Below, piece by piece: positions 45,647 through 54,954 of a stretch of 64,000 nucleotides of DNA (its first letter is position 1; every line of letters begins with the position of its first letter). A program made the position numbers and the translations under genes. The stretch lies in NCBI RefSeq assembly GCF_028728205.1, contig NZ_JAQYUU010000001.1:609318-673317 (forward strand). The letters run 5' to 3'. The notes under the pieces are model-generated. The model was not told the DNA's origin. It did not search any database and saw only the letters and a program-made list of their open reading frames with translations. Source of the DNA: Clostridium sp. 'White wine YQ' (GTDB lineage Bacteria > Bacillota > Clostridia > Clostridiales > Clostridiaceae).

Positions 45647-46375
45647 ATGACAAGAATTGCAGCATTTTTCGATATTGATGGTACTTTATACAGAGAAGGC
45701 TTAATTACTGAAGTTTTTAAAAAAATGATTAAGTATGAAATAATTGAGCCGGATAAATGGTATAAGGAAGTACGTCCAAGTTTTCTAAAATGGGATAGAA
45801 GAGAAGGGGACTATGATTTATATTTACTAAAAATGATTGATATATATATGGAAGCTATTAAAGGAATAGATAAGCATCATATTGAATTTATAGCTAATCG
45901 AGTTATAGAACAAAAGGGAGATAGAGTTTATACATTTTCCAGGGAAAGAATTAAATGGCATAAAGAAAATAATCATGTTCTGATAATAATCTCTGGCTCT
46001 CCAATTGAACTCGTAAGAGAAATGGCATTGAAATATGGTTTTGATGATTATAAAGGTGCGATATATCTTTTGGGCAAAGAGGGCAAATATACAGGTGAGG
46101 TTTCGCCAATGTGGGATTCTGTAAGCAAGAAAAACGCAATTGATGAAATGACACAGAAATATGATATTGATTTATCTCAAAGTTATGCTTATGGTGACAC
46201 TTCAGGAGATTTTACAATGCTTAAATCTGTTAGTTATCCGTACTGCATTAACCCAACAAAAGAACTTCTTGACAAGGTAAGAGAGGATGAGGAAGTAAGA
46301 AAAAAAATAAAAGTAGTTGTTGAAAGAAAAGATGTAACTTATAATTTAAATATAGACGACATTCAATATGTTTAA
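45647..46375 (+). CDS. HAD-IB family phosphatase
   Basis: 242 aa from ATG 45647, eight bases after GGAG; the GTG at 45638 is less likely. Motif I AFFDIDGTLYR, motif II IIISGSPIELV, Lys in SKKNAIDEM and motif IV YGDTSGDFTML. Related to SerB-like and sugar- or serine-phosphate phosphatases of the HAD-IB group; the substrate is unknown. Probably co-transcribed with the next gene, 18 bases away. Confidence 0.85.
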   Translation: MTRIAAFFDIDGTLYREGLITEVFKKMIKYEIIEPDKWYKEVRPSFLKWDRREGDYDLYLLKMIDIYMEAIKGIDKHHIEFIANRVIEQKGDRVYTFSRERIKWHKENNHVLIIISGSPIELVREMALKYGFDDYKGAIYLLGKEGKYTGEVSPMWDSVSKKNAIDEMTQKYDIDLSQSYAYGDTSGDFTMLKSVSYPYCINPTKELLDKVREDEEVRKKIKVVVERKDVTYNLNIDDIQYV

Positions 46376-46393
46376 AAGAAAGAGTGAGATTTA

Positions 46394-47089
46394 GTGATAG
46401 TAAGACAAAACACTATTAAAGTGACGGATCTCTCAAAGGAAAATATGCTTAAATTTGGAGACGGAGATTTATCCTTTGAGGATGCTGTCTATTTTGACCT
46501 AGAACATTATGTCTATAAAAAACCAAAATGTGTTGGCGTTTTCGGCGCTTGTTATTTCTCTGCTGAAGATTCAGAAATTCATGTTACTCAATATATGATT
46601 GAGAATAAGGAAGAAGTAAAAGATATCCTTATTCTAGCAAAAAGTTATCTGGAAGATATCTATAAAAATAAATTGAAGAAATCTATAGTCACTTTTTCGG
46701 GAAACAATGACTTTACAGTTATTAATTATTTATTTAATAAATTTCAAGTAGACTTTTCATTTCAGGAGCACTTTACATCAATTGATTTGCAAAAAGAATA
46801 TGAAAAAGTAAATAAGAAGAGTATAGGTTTAAAAAATTTAGAAAAACAATTTTTCATTGAACGGGAAGAATGTGATCTTATATCTGGAGCAAACTTAGCT
46901 AAAACTTTCCATAAGGTTTTGAAAGATAGCGATTATATTTTTAGGATGCCAAAAGAAAAGATAGAAAAAATACTTATTTATAATGAAGCGGATGTCGTTA
47001 ACCTTTTTCACATATATAAGGATTGGAAAAAACATATAACATTAGAACAAGAATCTTCAGAGGAAATAAAAGAGAGCTGTACAGTTTAG
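46394..47089 (+). CDS. YprB-like RNase H-fold exonuclease domain protein
   Basis: 231 aa with GTG start. YFDLEHYVY supplies the DxE pair, IVTFSGNNDFTVINYLF the strand-helix with the next acidic residue, GLKNLEKQF and IYNEADVVNLFHIYKDW the C-terminal motif with the final Asp. This matches the predicted RNase H-like (YprB, PF13482) exonucleases. Ribosome site is weak (AAAGAGTGAG). The terminator hairpin begins inside its last codons. Confidence 0.7.
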   Translation: MIVRQNTIKVTDLSKENMLKFGDGDLSFEDAVYFDLEHYVYKKPKCVGVFGACYFSAEDSEIHVTQYMIENKEEVKDILILAKSYLEDIYKNKLKKSIVTFSGNNDFTVINYLFNKFQVDFSFQEHFTSIDLQKEYEKVNKKSIGLKNLEKQFFIEREECDLISGANLAKTFHKVLKDSDYIFRMPKEKIEKILIYNEADVVNLFHIYKDWKKHITLEQESSEEIKESCTV

Positions 47090-47110
47090 TACAACTCTCT
47101 TTTATTTTTT
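47068..47110 (+). terminator. Intrinsic terminator overlapping the gene end
   Basis: AAAGAGAG-CTGTAC pairs with GTAC-AA-CTCTCTTT around AGTTTA, then TTATTTTTT. Confidence 0.85.
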
Positions 47111-47115
47111 ATTAG

Positions 47116-47183
47116 GGGGACGGTTAACATATTATTTCTTAAATATTAGTTTAAAATATTTGAAATAAATGTTAACCGTCCCC
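47116..47183. repeat. REPIN-like inverted pair of REP sequences
   Basis: GGGGACGGTTAACAT (47116-47130) and its exact inverse ATGTTAACCGTCCCC (47169-47183) flank 38 bases of A/T-rich sequence. The same core recurs at 55885, at 60930-60976 next to the RAYT transposase, and at 62656 inside alr. It lies between two convergent genes. Confidence 0.88.
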
Positions 47184-47188
47184 AAGTT

Positions 47189-48046
47189 TTATTTGTTAAA
47201 AGTAATATTTTTACCATCTAAGGTTGCAATAATAGTTCCATCTAAATCAGTTCTATAATATTTTATTTTAGCTGCTTTTAAGTTATCTAGAGTTTCCTTA
47301 TGTGGATGCCCGTATTTATTGTCTTTTCCACATGAAATGATAGCATATTTAGGATTTACTGCCTGTAAAAAGTTTTTTGAAGTGGAAGTAGAACTTCCAT
47401 GATGGCCTACTTTTAATATATCTGACTTTAGGTTATAGCCCTTTTGAAGAGTTTCTGCTTCAGATTCTTTTTCAGCATCACCAGTAAATAGAGCTGTATT
47501 ACTACCATAAGTCAATTTAATTATTGCTGAATAATTGTTATTATCATCACCATAGTTATCACTATTAGGTGCAAATACATCAAGCTTTAAATCAGGAGAA
47601 AAATCAATTGTAGATCCTCCTTTTAAAACATTGATTTTAAGATCTTTATTGTTTAGTTCTGTAACCATATCTTTAAATGCAGCAGTAGTAGTCTTCTTCT
47701 TTGGTGCATAGAATTTGCCTACATCAAAGTTCTTAATTACCCAGTCCATATTTCCAATATGATCTTCATCGGGATGGGTAGCAACAATTGCATCAAACTT
47801 CTTTATTTTTAATGAGTTTATATAGTTCTTGAATTTTTTATCTTCTTTACTTGTAGATGAATCTATAAGTAAGTTCTTATCTTTATATTGGATTAAGATA
47901 GCATCTCCTTGTCCAACATCAATATAATGTATCTCAACGCCATCTATTGTTTTAGCTTCGTTGTTAACGGTACTACCTTTGCTACATGAGATAAAAAGAA
48001 AAGATGTAATAACTAATAATAATGAGAGAAATTTAAGTTTTTTCAT
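47189..48046 (-). CDS. Lipoprotein with ComEC-type metallo-beta-lactamase fold
   Basis: 285 aa from ATG 48046 (MKKLKFLSLLLVITSFLF), with AAGGAGG before it. Signal peptide with lipobox LFISC, so anchored outside the membrane. MBL motifs: HYIDVGQGDAIL, ATHPDEDHIGN (HxxxDH), FTGDAEKESE and KVGHHGSSTST. It is the stand-alone secreted relative of the ComEC nuclease-like domain; substrate not shown. The REPIN ends 6 bases from its stop codon. Confidence 0.88.
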   Translation of the reverse strand: MKKLKFLSLLLVITSFLFISCSKGSTVNNEAKTIDGVEIHYIDVGQGDAILIQYKDKNLLIDSSTSKEDKKFKNYINSLKIKKFDAIVATHPDEDHIGNMDWVIKNFDVGKFYAPKKKTTTAAFKDMVTELNNKDLKINVLKGGSTIDFSPDLKLDVFAPNSDNYGDDNNNYSAIIKLTYGSNTALFTGDAEKESEAETLQKGYNLKSDILKVGHHGSSTSTSKNFLQAVNPKYAIISCGKDNKYGHPHKETLDNLKAAKIKYYRTDLDGTIIATLDGKNITFNK

Positions 48047-48176
48047 AACTGCCTCCTTAATAATCGCCAATAAATATAGTTTATCATTATATTATTCTTA
48101 TGAGAAGATTTGAAATACTTGCACTTTAAGCAAGACATAGTATAATGAAATAGATGAAATTAGGATGGTGTAAAGT

Positions 48177-48890
48177 ATGAAAAAGATTAAAATGTTAGTT
48201 TCTTATGGTTTATATATGATTTTATTTAGAATTAGAGGATTTAAGTATAAATTGCTAAAATCAAGAGCTACTGAAGAAGAAGTTATTAAATACAGGGACA
48301 AGGTTATTCAAAATTGGGCAGCCTTTACTGTGAAGACTCTAGATCTTAAAATACAAGTAGTAGGAAGAGAAAATATTCCGAGTGAAGCTTGTGTGTTTAT
48401 AGGAAATCATCAAAGCTTATTAGATATACCTATTTTACTATATGGAACACAAAGAAGTGTTGGCTTTATAGCTAAAAAAGAACTTTTAAAGGTTCCTGTA
48501 ATTGGATACTGGATGCGTTTGATTCATTGTGTCCCAATTGATAGGGAAAATGTAAGAGAAGCTATAAAAGTAATTAACATAGGTTCTGATAATTTATTGA
48601 ATGGTAATGATATGGCGATATTCCCTGAGGGAACTAGAGCTAGAGAAGGAGTAATGAAAGATTTCAAAAAGGGCAGTATGAAATTAGCAACAAAAGCAAA
48701 AGCACCTATAGTTCCTGTTACGATAGATGGTAGCTATAAAGCTTATGAGTTAAATAATAAATTCCAAAGTGCTGAAGTAAAAATAACCTTTGGGGAACCA
48801 ATATATACAAATAATTTAACAAAAGAAGAAGAGAAAGATTTACATATAAGAGTTCAGAATGTTGTAAAAGGAAATCTTCAAGTTAAATAA
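48177..48890 (+). CDS. plsC: 1-acyl-sn-glycerol-3-phosphate acyltransferase
   Basis: Membrane-associated enzyme making phosphatidic acid. 237 aa. Motif I GNHQSLLDIP (NHxxxxD), motif III FPEGTRAREG and motif IV VPVTIDGSY. Ribosome site is weak (AGGATGGTG). Single gene with terminator. Confidence 0.93.
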   Translation: MKKIKMLVSYGLYMILFRIRGFKYKLLKSRATEEEVIKYRDKVIQNWAAFTVKTLDLKIQVVGRENIPSEACVFIGNHQSLLDIPILLYGTQRSVGFIAKKELLKVPVIGYWMRLIHCVPIDRENVREAIKVINIGSDNLLNGNDMAIFPEGTRAREGVMKDFKKGSMKLATKAKAPIVPVTIDGSYKAYELNNKFQSAEVKITFGEPIYTNNLTKEEEKDLHIRVQNVVKGNLQVK

Positions 48891-48898
48891 AATTATTT

Positions 48899-48940
48899 AA
48901 CAAGACGTGTTCATTTAAAATGGGCATGTCTTGTTTTATT
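48899..48940 (+). terminator. Intrinsic terminator after plsC
   Basis: AACAAGACGTG pairs with CATGTCTTGTT, then TTATT. Confidence 0.85.
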
Positions 48941-49132
48941 GTAAGTTAATTACAGGAGAATTAATATGAATATATAATATTATTATTTTCAGAAATTTAT
49001 ATTTTGAATGAAAAATGAAATAAAAATAATTTCTGAATTTCATTTTTTGTGTTATAATTGTATAAGATTGATAAAAAATCTATTAAAATGAAATTTTATA
49101 AAAACTTATATGCATACTAAGGGGGCTGGAAT

Positions 49133-50878
49133 ATGCGTAAAGAATTTTCATTAAGTAATGACAAGGCAACTATTAATTTTACAGCTAAGTATTGTGATAA
49201 CTATGAGACGCTGCTAGAAAGTGATGGATTTAGAAGAGTTTTAGAAGCATTTTTAAAACAAGCTAAAAAGAAAAATACTCATAGCTTTAGATTTTTAGAA
49301 AAAAGCTTTGGAAAAGATCAAATTCCTAACTTGGAAAGTGAAATATCTAATTTATTTAAAGTACTTACAGTATTAAGTGTTGAAGAAATATCTCATGTAA
49401 ATCCTAATTATAGTGGGCTTCTTCTAAATAAGGATGAATTTATAGCATTTGTTGAGGATTTATATTTATTCTGGAGAAAGTTAGAAAGATATACAATAAT
49501 ATATACTAATAGGGTAAAAACAGGTCTTGCGGCAGTAAGCTTTACTGAAGTGGATTCACAATTTAGTAGATTGATACGTAGACTTTATAGAAGAATTGAA
49601 AAAAATGTATTAGGATATAGTCCTAATGTATTCAGACAACTACCAGTTGGAGGAAATGCTAGCTTAATGTTATCAAATGTAGTGTGGGCAGCTCCAGATG
49701 AATACAGAGTATTAGAAGACATTCCTTTTATTGATTCAATTTTATTACAAACACCTTTTATAACTTATCCAAAGAAAAATACAAGAGATGGAATGTTTAA
49801 AGAGGTAAAAGATAACCCACTAAAGAAAGCAATAATAGATAAAGATCATTGGTTTTGTTATCCTGCAAAAATAGGAGATCTATTGGCATTTTTATATTTC
49901 CATAGAGACTTTATGGAGCATGGGATTACACTTTGTAATCTTTTTGAATTAGCAAAAGAAAAAGAATTTAAGGGTAAAAAACCTGATATAATATACGTTT
50001 ATGGAGCAAGAGAAAAGGGTGATGAGCTAAAGACCGTTTTCTATGATGATAAAGACAATGATATTATGTTTGGATATATAAATCATTCAGAAGAGATAGA
50101 TTATTTTGGATATATGAAAAAGATGAGCTTGACCCTTCATAATTTAATTCAAATCAAGAGAGGGTATCTTCCTATACATGGTGCTATGGTTAATATAGTC
50201 CTTAAGAATGGAAAAGAAGCAAATGTCATTATTATGGGTGATTCTGGAGCAGGAAAATCTGAAAGTCTAGAAGCTTTTAGAGGTTTAAGTGAGGATTATA
50301 TTTCAGATATGACAATTGTTTTTGATGATATGGGAACTATTAAAGAAAAAGATGGTAGCATTTATGGATATGGAACAGAAATTGGTGCATTCGTAAGACT
50401 AGATGATTTAGACCAAGGCTATGCATTTAAAGAAATGGATAGAAGTATTTTCATGAATCCAGATAAAATTAATGCAAGACTTGTAATGCCAGTTGCTTCC
50501 TATAAGGAAATAATGAAAGGATATAAAGTAGATCTTTTCTTATATGCTAATAATTATGATGAGGTTCCTGAAGGTGGAAAAGCAATAGAGTATTTTGAAA
50601 CTTCAGAGGATGCAATTAAAGTATTTAAAGCAGGAGCTAGAGTTGCCAAGGGAACAACAACAGAGAAGGGATTAGTAAAATCGTATTTTGCAAATCCTTT
50701 TGGACCAGCCCAAAAGCAACAAGAATGTGATATATTATTAGATAAATACTTTGACGCTCTATTTGCATCTGGTGTTAAAGTTGGAGAGATTAAAACTTCT
50801 CTTGCAATTCAAGGAAGCGAGAAAAACGGGCCTAGAAAAGCAGCACTTGAGCTTTTTAATATAATAAATAATTTATAG
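49133..50878 (+). CDS. PEPCK/HprK-like P-loop protein of unknown function
   Basis: 581 aa. The second half carries a P-loop MGDSGAGKSESLEAFR at about residues 367-382, of the GDSGxGKSE form shared by HPr kinase and ATP-dependent PEP carboxykinase, followed by SDMTIVFDDMG (likely the acidic metal-binding motif) and GPRKAALEL at the end. The first half (about 330 residues) is helical with no recognised motif. It is neither a canonical PEPCK (kinase-1a signatures absent) nor HprK. Cytosolic, monocistronic, with terminator. Confidence 0.7.
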   Translation: MRKEFSLSNDKATINFTAKYCDNYETLLESDGFRRVLEAFLKQAKKKNTHSFRFLEKSFGKDQIPNLESEISNLFKVLTVLSVEEISHVNPNYSGLLLNKDEFIAFVEDLYLFWRKLERYTIIYTNRVKTGLAAVSFTEVDSQFSRLIRRLYRRIEKNVLGYSPNVFRQLPVGGNASLMLSNVVWAAPDEYRVLEDIPFIDSILLQTPFITYPKKNTRDGMFKEVKDNPLKKAIIDKDHWFCYPAKIGDLLAFLYFHRDFMEHGITLCNLFELAKEKEFKGKKPDIIYVYGAREKGDELKTVFYDDKDNDIMFGYINHSEEIDYFGYMKKMSLTLHNLIQIKRGYLPIHGAMVNIVLKNGKEANVIIMGDSGAGKSESLEAFRGLSEDYISDMTIVFDDMGTIKEKDGSIYGYGTEIGAFVRLDDLDQGYAFKEMDRSIFMNPDKINARLVMPVASYKEIMKGYKVDLFLYANNYDEVPEGGKAIEYFETSEDAIKVFKAGARVAKGTTTEKGLVKSYFANPFGPAQKQQECDILLDKYFDALFASGVKVGEIKTSLAIQGSEKNGPRKAALELFNIINNL

Positions 50879-50883
50879 AATAG

Positions 50884-50915
50884 AAAAGCGATGGATAACC
50901 CATCGCTTTTTATAT
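50884..50915. terminator. Bidirectional intrinsic terminator
   Basis: AAAAGCGATGG pairs with CCATCGCTTTT around ATAAC, between convergent genes. Confidence 0.9.
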
Positions 50916-51716
50916 TTCTTTTAAAGAATTTAGTTTTTCTTTTATTTCTTTTAAAATATTATCAAATTTACTTGGTTTTAAGTTAGGAAAAGCACGTAAA
51001 AGTCTCTTGTGATTAAAATCTAAGGCATCAAAAGAAGTGTCATATTTGTGCCTAAGCTCTTTTATGTTGTTCTCAATATTTTGAACTGCATCAAAGGCTG
51101 CATCTTTTGTTGTAACAATTATATATTCATATCGCTCTTTTAATTCTGAGGATATTAATTGTAACCTTGTAAGCATTTTACTAAATCTTACTAAAGATGA
51201 AAGTGTGAATGCTACATCCAAGGTAAAAACAAGTAAAAGTATATATGATATCATAATATTAAATTCTTTAGGAAAAGATGAAACAATATTTGATATTAAA
51301 GGATTAATAAATTTTATAATGACTAATGCTGCAATTCCCCACACAAGAGAGAATGATAGACATATTCTACCATGAAGATTAAAGGGTTCATTAGTATAGT
51401 CCCACCATTTTGATTTAAAAAACTTTTCTAATATAAAGCCGGTTATATATTCAATAAAAGAAATTATAACAGTGGAAAGCACATATAAAAGAAGTATATT
51501 ACTTTTAAAATTATTAAAAAGCAATACAACTGAAACAATTCCAGTTCCGTATATTGGACATAAGGGACCATATAAGAAACCTCTATTTACAAAATATCTT
51601 TTGTTGTAGAATTGGTAGATAACCTCTGTTACCCAACCTAGAAGTGAATAAATAAAAAATAGAAGTACTATTTCGTATAGATTAACACCTAATATTGAAT
51701 GGTAAATAGTAATCAT
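50910..51716 (-). CDS. Putative ABC-transporter type IV (CmpB-like) membrane protein
   Basis: 268 aa with about six hydrophobic segments. The motifs LLGWVTEVIYQ, FVNRGFLYGPLCPIYGTG and WWDYTNEPFNLHGRIC are those of the PF06541 family (ABC_trans_CmpB), whose function is not established. A helical charged C-terminus follows (KELRHKYDTSFDAL). Single gene. Confidence 0.85.
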   Translation of the reverse strand: MITIYHSILGVNLYEIVLLFFIYSLLGWVTEVIYQFYNKRYFVNRGFLYGPLCPIYGTGIVSVVLLFNNFKSNILLLYVLSTVIISFIEYITGFILEKFFKSKWWDYTNEPFNLHGRICLSFSLVWGIAALVIIKFINPLISNIVSSFPKEFNIMISYILLLVFTLDVAFTLSSLVRFSKMLTRLQLISSELKERYEYIIVTTKDAAFDAVQNIENNIKELRHKYDTSFDALDFNHKRLLRAFPNLKPSKFDNILKEIKEKLNSLKEI

Positions 51717-51815
51717 CCCCTTTCAAATTAGTAATAATTTATATTATACATTATTTGTCTGTTTAGTTAAAATAAATAGTAATAACTTGGAAAATTATTA
51801 AGTGTAAAAATATAT

Positions 51816-51849
51816 AAAAATAACTCTCTAAGAATAGAGAGTTATTTTT
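51816..51849. terminator. Intrinsic terminator after the DUF378 gene
   Basis: AAAAATAACTCTCT and AGAGAGTTATTTTT form a perfect 14-bp stem around AAGAAT; the T-rich arm serves the minus-strand gene. Confidence 0.85.
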
Positions 51850-51852
51850 ATA

Positions 51853-52059
51853 TTAGTCTATTGAAGAATATCTGTCTTTTGCGAAAAAAGATATTGCATA
51901 TAATCCACATATACCTACAAGAGAATAAATAACTCTTGAAACTATGGACATTTGACCAAAAAGGCTTGCAACTAGATCAAATGAGAAAAATCCAATTAAT
52001 CCCCAGTTCAAAGCCCCAATGATTACTAGAATAAGTGCAATAGTATCTAGTGTTCTCAT
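51853..52059 (-). CDS. DUF378 small membrane protein
   Basis: 68 aa from ATG 52059 (MRTLDTIALILVIIGALNWG), with AAGGAG about ten bases upstream. Two membrane helices; GALNWGLIGFFSFDLVASLFG is the DUF378 signature. Upstream extension of the frame to 52170 has no ribosome site. Function unknown. Confidence 0.9.
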   Translation of the reverse strand: MRTLDTIALILVIIGALNWGLIGFFSFDLVASLFGQMSIVSRVIYSLVGICGLYAISFFAKDRYSSID

Positions 52060-52218
52060 AAAAAACACACTCCTTTTTGTTTGTTTACAACCAATAGTAT
52101 AACCATAAACAAATAAAGTATACTTAAAATGAGTGAGTAATATAAACAAAAAAACTTGGACAATATCCAAGTTTTTAAAACACTTATGTAAATAAAAATG
52201 TTTTAGCTACTACTATGA

Positions 52219-52686
52219 TTAAAGTTGTATATTTCTGTCTACAGGTTGAGTAAGTGAGATAAATGTATCTGTTCTTTGAATTCCAGTTATAGTATTAATC
52301 TTATTCATAAGTAAATCTTGAAGATCAGTTATGTTCTTACAAATTACTTTAGAGAAAACAGAATAATCACCTGTAGTTAAATGTAATTCTACTACTTCTT
52401 TAATTTTTGCTAATTCTTCAAATACATAGTTAAAGGAAGAAGTTTTGTCAACATAAATTCCTACAAAACAGCAAACGTCATACCCAAGTTTAGGTAAGTT
52501 TAGAACTATTCTAGTGCCTTTTATTATTCCCATGTCTTCCATTTTTTTCATTCTTACGTGGATTGTTCCTCCAGAAACATGACAAATTCTAGCTATTTCA
52601 AGATAAGGAGTTCTACAATCTTTTATTAATATGTCTAATATTTGTAAATCTAAATCATCTAAATGTGATAATTGATTCATAGACAT
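52219..52686 (-). CDS. Lrp/AsnC-family transcriptional regulator
   Basis: 155 aa from ATG 52686, preceded by AGAGGTG. N-terminal winged helix-turn-helix (LDLQILDILIKDCRTPYLEI, then ICHVSGGTIHVRMKKME) and a C-terminal RAM ligand-binding domain (VELHLTTGDYSVFSKVICKN). These proteins sense amino acids. The target is unknown; autoregulation is common, and the 5' region is very A/T-rich. Confidence 0.93.
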   Translation of the reverse strand: MSMNQLSHLDDLDLQILDILIKDCRTPYLEIARICHVSGGTIHVRMKKMEDMGIIKGTRIVLNLPKLGYDVCCFVGIYVDKTSSFNYVFEELAKIKEVVELHLTTGDYSVFSKVICKNITDLQDLLMNKINTITGIQRTDTFISLTQPVDRNIQL

Positions 52687-52920
52687 TTTATCACCTCTCT
52701 GTTCTATTATCATTTTTATTTTATCAAATAAGTTTAAAAATTTCTATAAAAAAATATAAAAATATAAAAAAATTTTTTGGTTATTTATTATTTTATTAAA
52801 TTATACTTTGTTTCAATAAAAAAGTAAAACTAGACAAATTAATATTTGAAGAAAGTATTGAAAATGTTTAGATTTTACATTAATATAATATGTAGCATTA
52901 AATATTAGGAGGGGTAGTAA

Positions 52921-53271
52921 ATGGGACTGTTTTTACTTATATTACAAACAGTTATTATATTTGCAGTAGTACTTGGAGCATTTTATGTATTAAGAAAATT
53001 TGTTTTCAATAAGCTTAAAATATCAAAATGGATTCCATTAGCAATTGCAATTTTATTACTTGCAGGTCAATTTTTATTTAAAATACAAAATGGACTTCAA
53101 GGAGTAGCGTTAACAGCATTAACTTTATTATTTTTCATGTGGTTCTTAGACTTAAATCAAGGTGGTGGACCAGTAACTTCGAAAAAGCAAAAACAAAAAC
53201 AAATTGAGATAAGACCAAAAGCAAAACCAAACAGAGTTAAAAATTTAAATAAAGATAAAAAAGATAAGTAA
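52921..53271 (+). CDS. Small membrane protein with basic C-terminal tail, unknown
   Basis: 116 aa. Three hydrophobic segments in the first 80 residues and a Lys/Gln/Arg-rich tail (SKKQKQKQIEIRPKAK ... NLNKDKKDK) that must be cytoplasmic or surface-charged. AGGAGGGG precedes the ATG. Not recognised. Own terminator. Confidence 0.75.
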   Translation: MGLFLLILQTVIIFAVVLGAFYVLRKFVFNKLKISKWIPLAIAILLLAGQFLFKIQNGLQGVALTALTLLFFMWFLDLNQGGGPVTSKKQKQKQIEIRPKAKPNRVKNLNKDKKDK

Positions 53272-53290
53272 TTATCTTTTAAATATAAAT

Positions 53291-53318
53291 AAAACTCGGC
53301 AATGCCGAGTTTTATTTA
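53291..53318. terminator. Intrinsic terminator
   Basis: AAAACTCGGC pairs with GCCGAGTTTT around AAT, then ATTTAT. Confidence 0.9.
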
Positions 53319-53339
53319 TGTCAATTGTAGAATAGTAGA

Positions 53340-54362
53340 TTAATATTCAAAAAATATTGGAGAAGTAATTGCTATTTTGTCTTCATCTTGATAAATCTCA
53401 AGTAAGTACCAAGTGTTGCCTGGGTTTACTGGTAAGTTTATAAAATACTTAACTGTATTTAGGTTTAAATCATTTAAAGTTTTAACTACAATTCCGTTGT
53501 TTGATATTATTTCTATTTTTTTTATTTTACGCTTAATATCTTGCAAGAAAATATAGAACTTTAATTCATTAAAATTAGGATGACTTATTACTTCACCCAT
53601 AAAATATCCATTTATACTAAAGTAAGCTTTTAATGTTCTTGATTCAGTTGAATATGTTCTTCTGCACCTAATACTATCTACTAAGGATGAATGATTAAGC
53701 TCGTTGCAGATTACACAAGTAAGATTATCTGTATCACCAAAATTAAGTCTATGATTATCTTGCCCATTAATTGCACCTAATTTCCAGCCAGAGTCAAGCA
53801 ACTTGAAATAGTGCTTATGATGACGAATGTATTTATGCGGAGGGGAACCATTTCCTACTTCTACAGAAGTTATAAAATAATTAAGATAAGCATTGTATGG
53901 CAGTCTTTCTATCGGACTATGAGGATGATTTATAAATATAAGACCTGCCTGGTTATTTAACATCCAAAGTAATAATACTCTTAAGTCCTTAACCACTCCA
54001 GTAAAGTAAGTTGAAATATTTATAAAATTCAAATCACCCCAAGGATTGCTTCTGCTTTCGAATCCTAATAAAGTAAGGGGACGGGTATGTTTTTTATTAT
54101 ATTTTTTTAAGCAAGATTTCAAATAGGTCCATTTGGAAACCTTTGAGGATTTATAATCTATATCTTCTTTTAGATAAGAATTGTGATCTGTTATAAACAT
54201 AAAATCTAGTGAATTTTTATAACCATATTCCAGTGCTTCAATAGGAGAACCTCGTCCATTAGAAAGGAATGTGTGACAGTGAGGAATTCCATAATAGAAG
54301 TTTATATCTTTGTCATCTATTTTCTCAGATTTATATTTAAAAGTAGATTCTTTCCTAGTCAT
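53340..54362 (-). CDS. PHP-domain phosphoesterase
   Basis: 340 aa from ATG 54362, with AAGGA upstream. PHP metal motifs: IPHCHTFLSNGRG (HxH), FITDHNSY, INHPHSP and the late GQDNHR. The C-terminal 90 residues form a beta-rich domain. PHP proteins hydrolyse phosphoesters; the substrate is unknown. Single gene, divergent from the carbonic anhydrase-like gene. Confidence 0.88.
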   Translation of the reverse strand: MTRKESTFKYKSEKIDDKDINFYYGIPHCHTFLSNGRGSPIEALEYGYKNSLDFMFITDHNSYLKEDIDYKSSKVSKWTYLKSCLKKYNKKHTRPLTLLGFESRSNPWGDLNFINISTYFTGVVKDLRVLLLWMLNNQAGLIFINHPHSPIERLPYNAYLNYFITSVEVGNGSPPHKYIRHHKHYFKLLDSGWKLGAINGQDNHRLNFGDTDNLTCVICNELNHSSLVDSIRCRRTYSTESRTLKAYFSINGYFMGEVISHPNFNELKFYIFLQDIKRKIKKIEIISNNGIVVKTLNDLNLNTVKYFINLPVNPGNTWYLLEIYQDEDKIAITSPIFFEY

Positions 54363-54443
54363 AGTAGGTCCTTCTTTCAAAATATTTCTATATATTATAT
54401 AATAATATGATATAAATGAATTTTATGTCCTTAGGAGGTAAAT

Positions 54444-54953
54444 ATGATAAAAGAATTTTCACCGTATAAACCTAAAATTCATAAGGAAGTTTATTTAGCA
54501 GAAAACTCAACTATCATTGGCAACGTTGAGATTGAAGAAGGTGCATCTATTTGGTTCGGTGCAGTATTAAGAGGTGATGAGAATTCAATCAAAGTCGGAA
54601 AGAATTCTAACATCCAAGATAATGCAGTTGTGCATGTAGATGATTATAGTGTAAGTATTGGGAATAATGTTACTGTAGGGCATGGTGCTATTTTACATGG
54701 CTGCGTAATAGAGGATGAATGTTTGATTGGTATGGGAAGTATAATATTAAATAATGCTAGAATAGGTAAAAATACAATAGTAGGTGCAGGATCGCTAGTA
54801 ACGCAGAATGCTGATATTCCAGAGGGTGTTTTATGCATTGGATCACCGGCAAAGGTTGTAAGAAAGCTTACTGAAGATGAAATTAATAGCATAAAATCAT
54901 CAGCAAGAATGTATTTTGATCTTTCAAATAAATACAGGAGTGAGGAGAAATAG
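54444..54953 (+). CDS. Gamma carbonic anhydrase-like hexapeptide-repeat protein
   Basis: 169 aa. Left-handed beta-helix from IIGNVEIEEGASIWFGAVLRGD to about residue 140, with the three zinc His in VHVDD and GHGAILHG. A C-terminal helix follows. Homologues (YrdA/CaiE/PaaY group) have variable carbonic anhydrase or thioesterase activity. One base separates it from the next gene. Confidence 0.9.
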   Translation: MIKEFSPYKPKIHKEVYLAENSTIIGNVEIEEGASIWFGAVLRGDENSIKVGKNSNIQDNAVVHVDDYSVSIGNNVTVGHGAILHGCVIEDECLIGMGSIILNNARIGKNTIVGAGSLVTQNADIPEGVLCIGSPAKVVRKLTEDEINSIKSSARMYFDLSNKYRSEEK

Positions 54954-54954
54954 A

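Noticed and set aside
54071..54090. GGGGACGG in the PHP gene, resembling the REP core
   Set aside because: Only eight bases match and the following bases (GTATG) differ from GTTAAC. It fits the coding frame (THTRPLTLL-like) without need for a repeat; probably chance.
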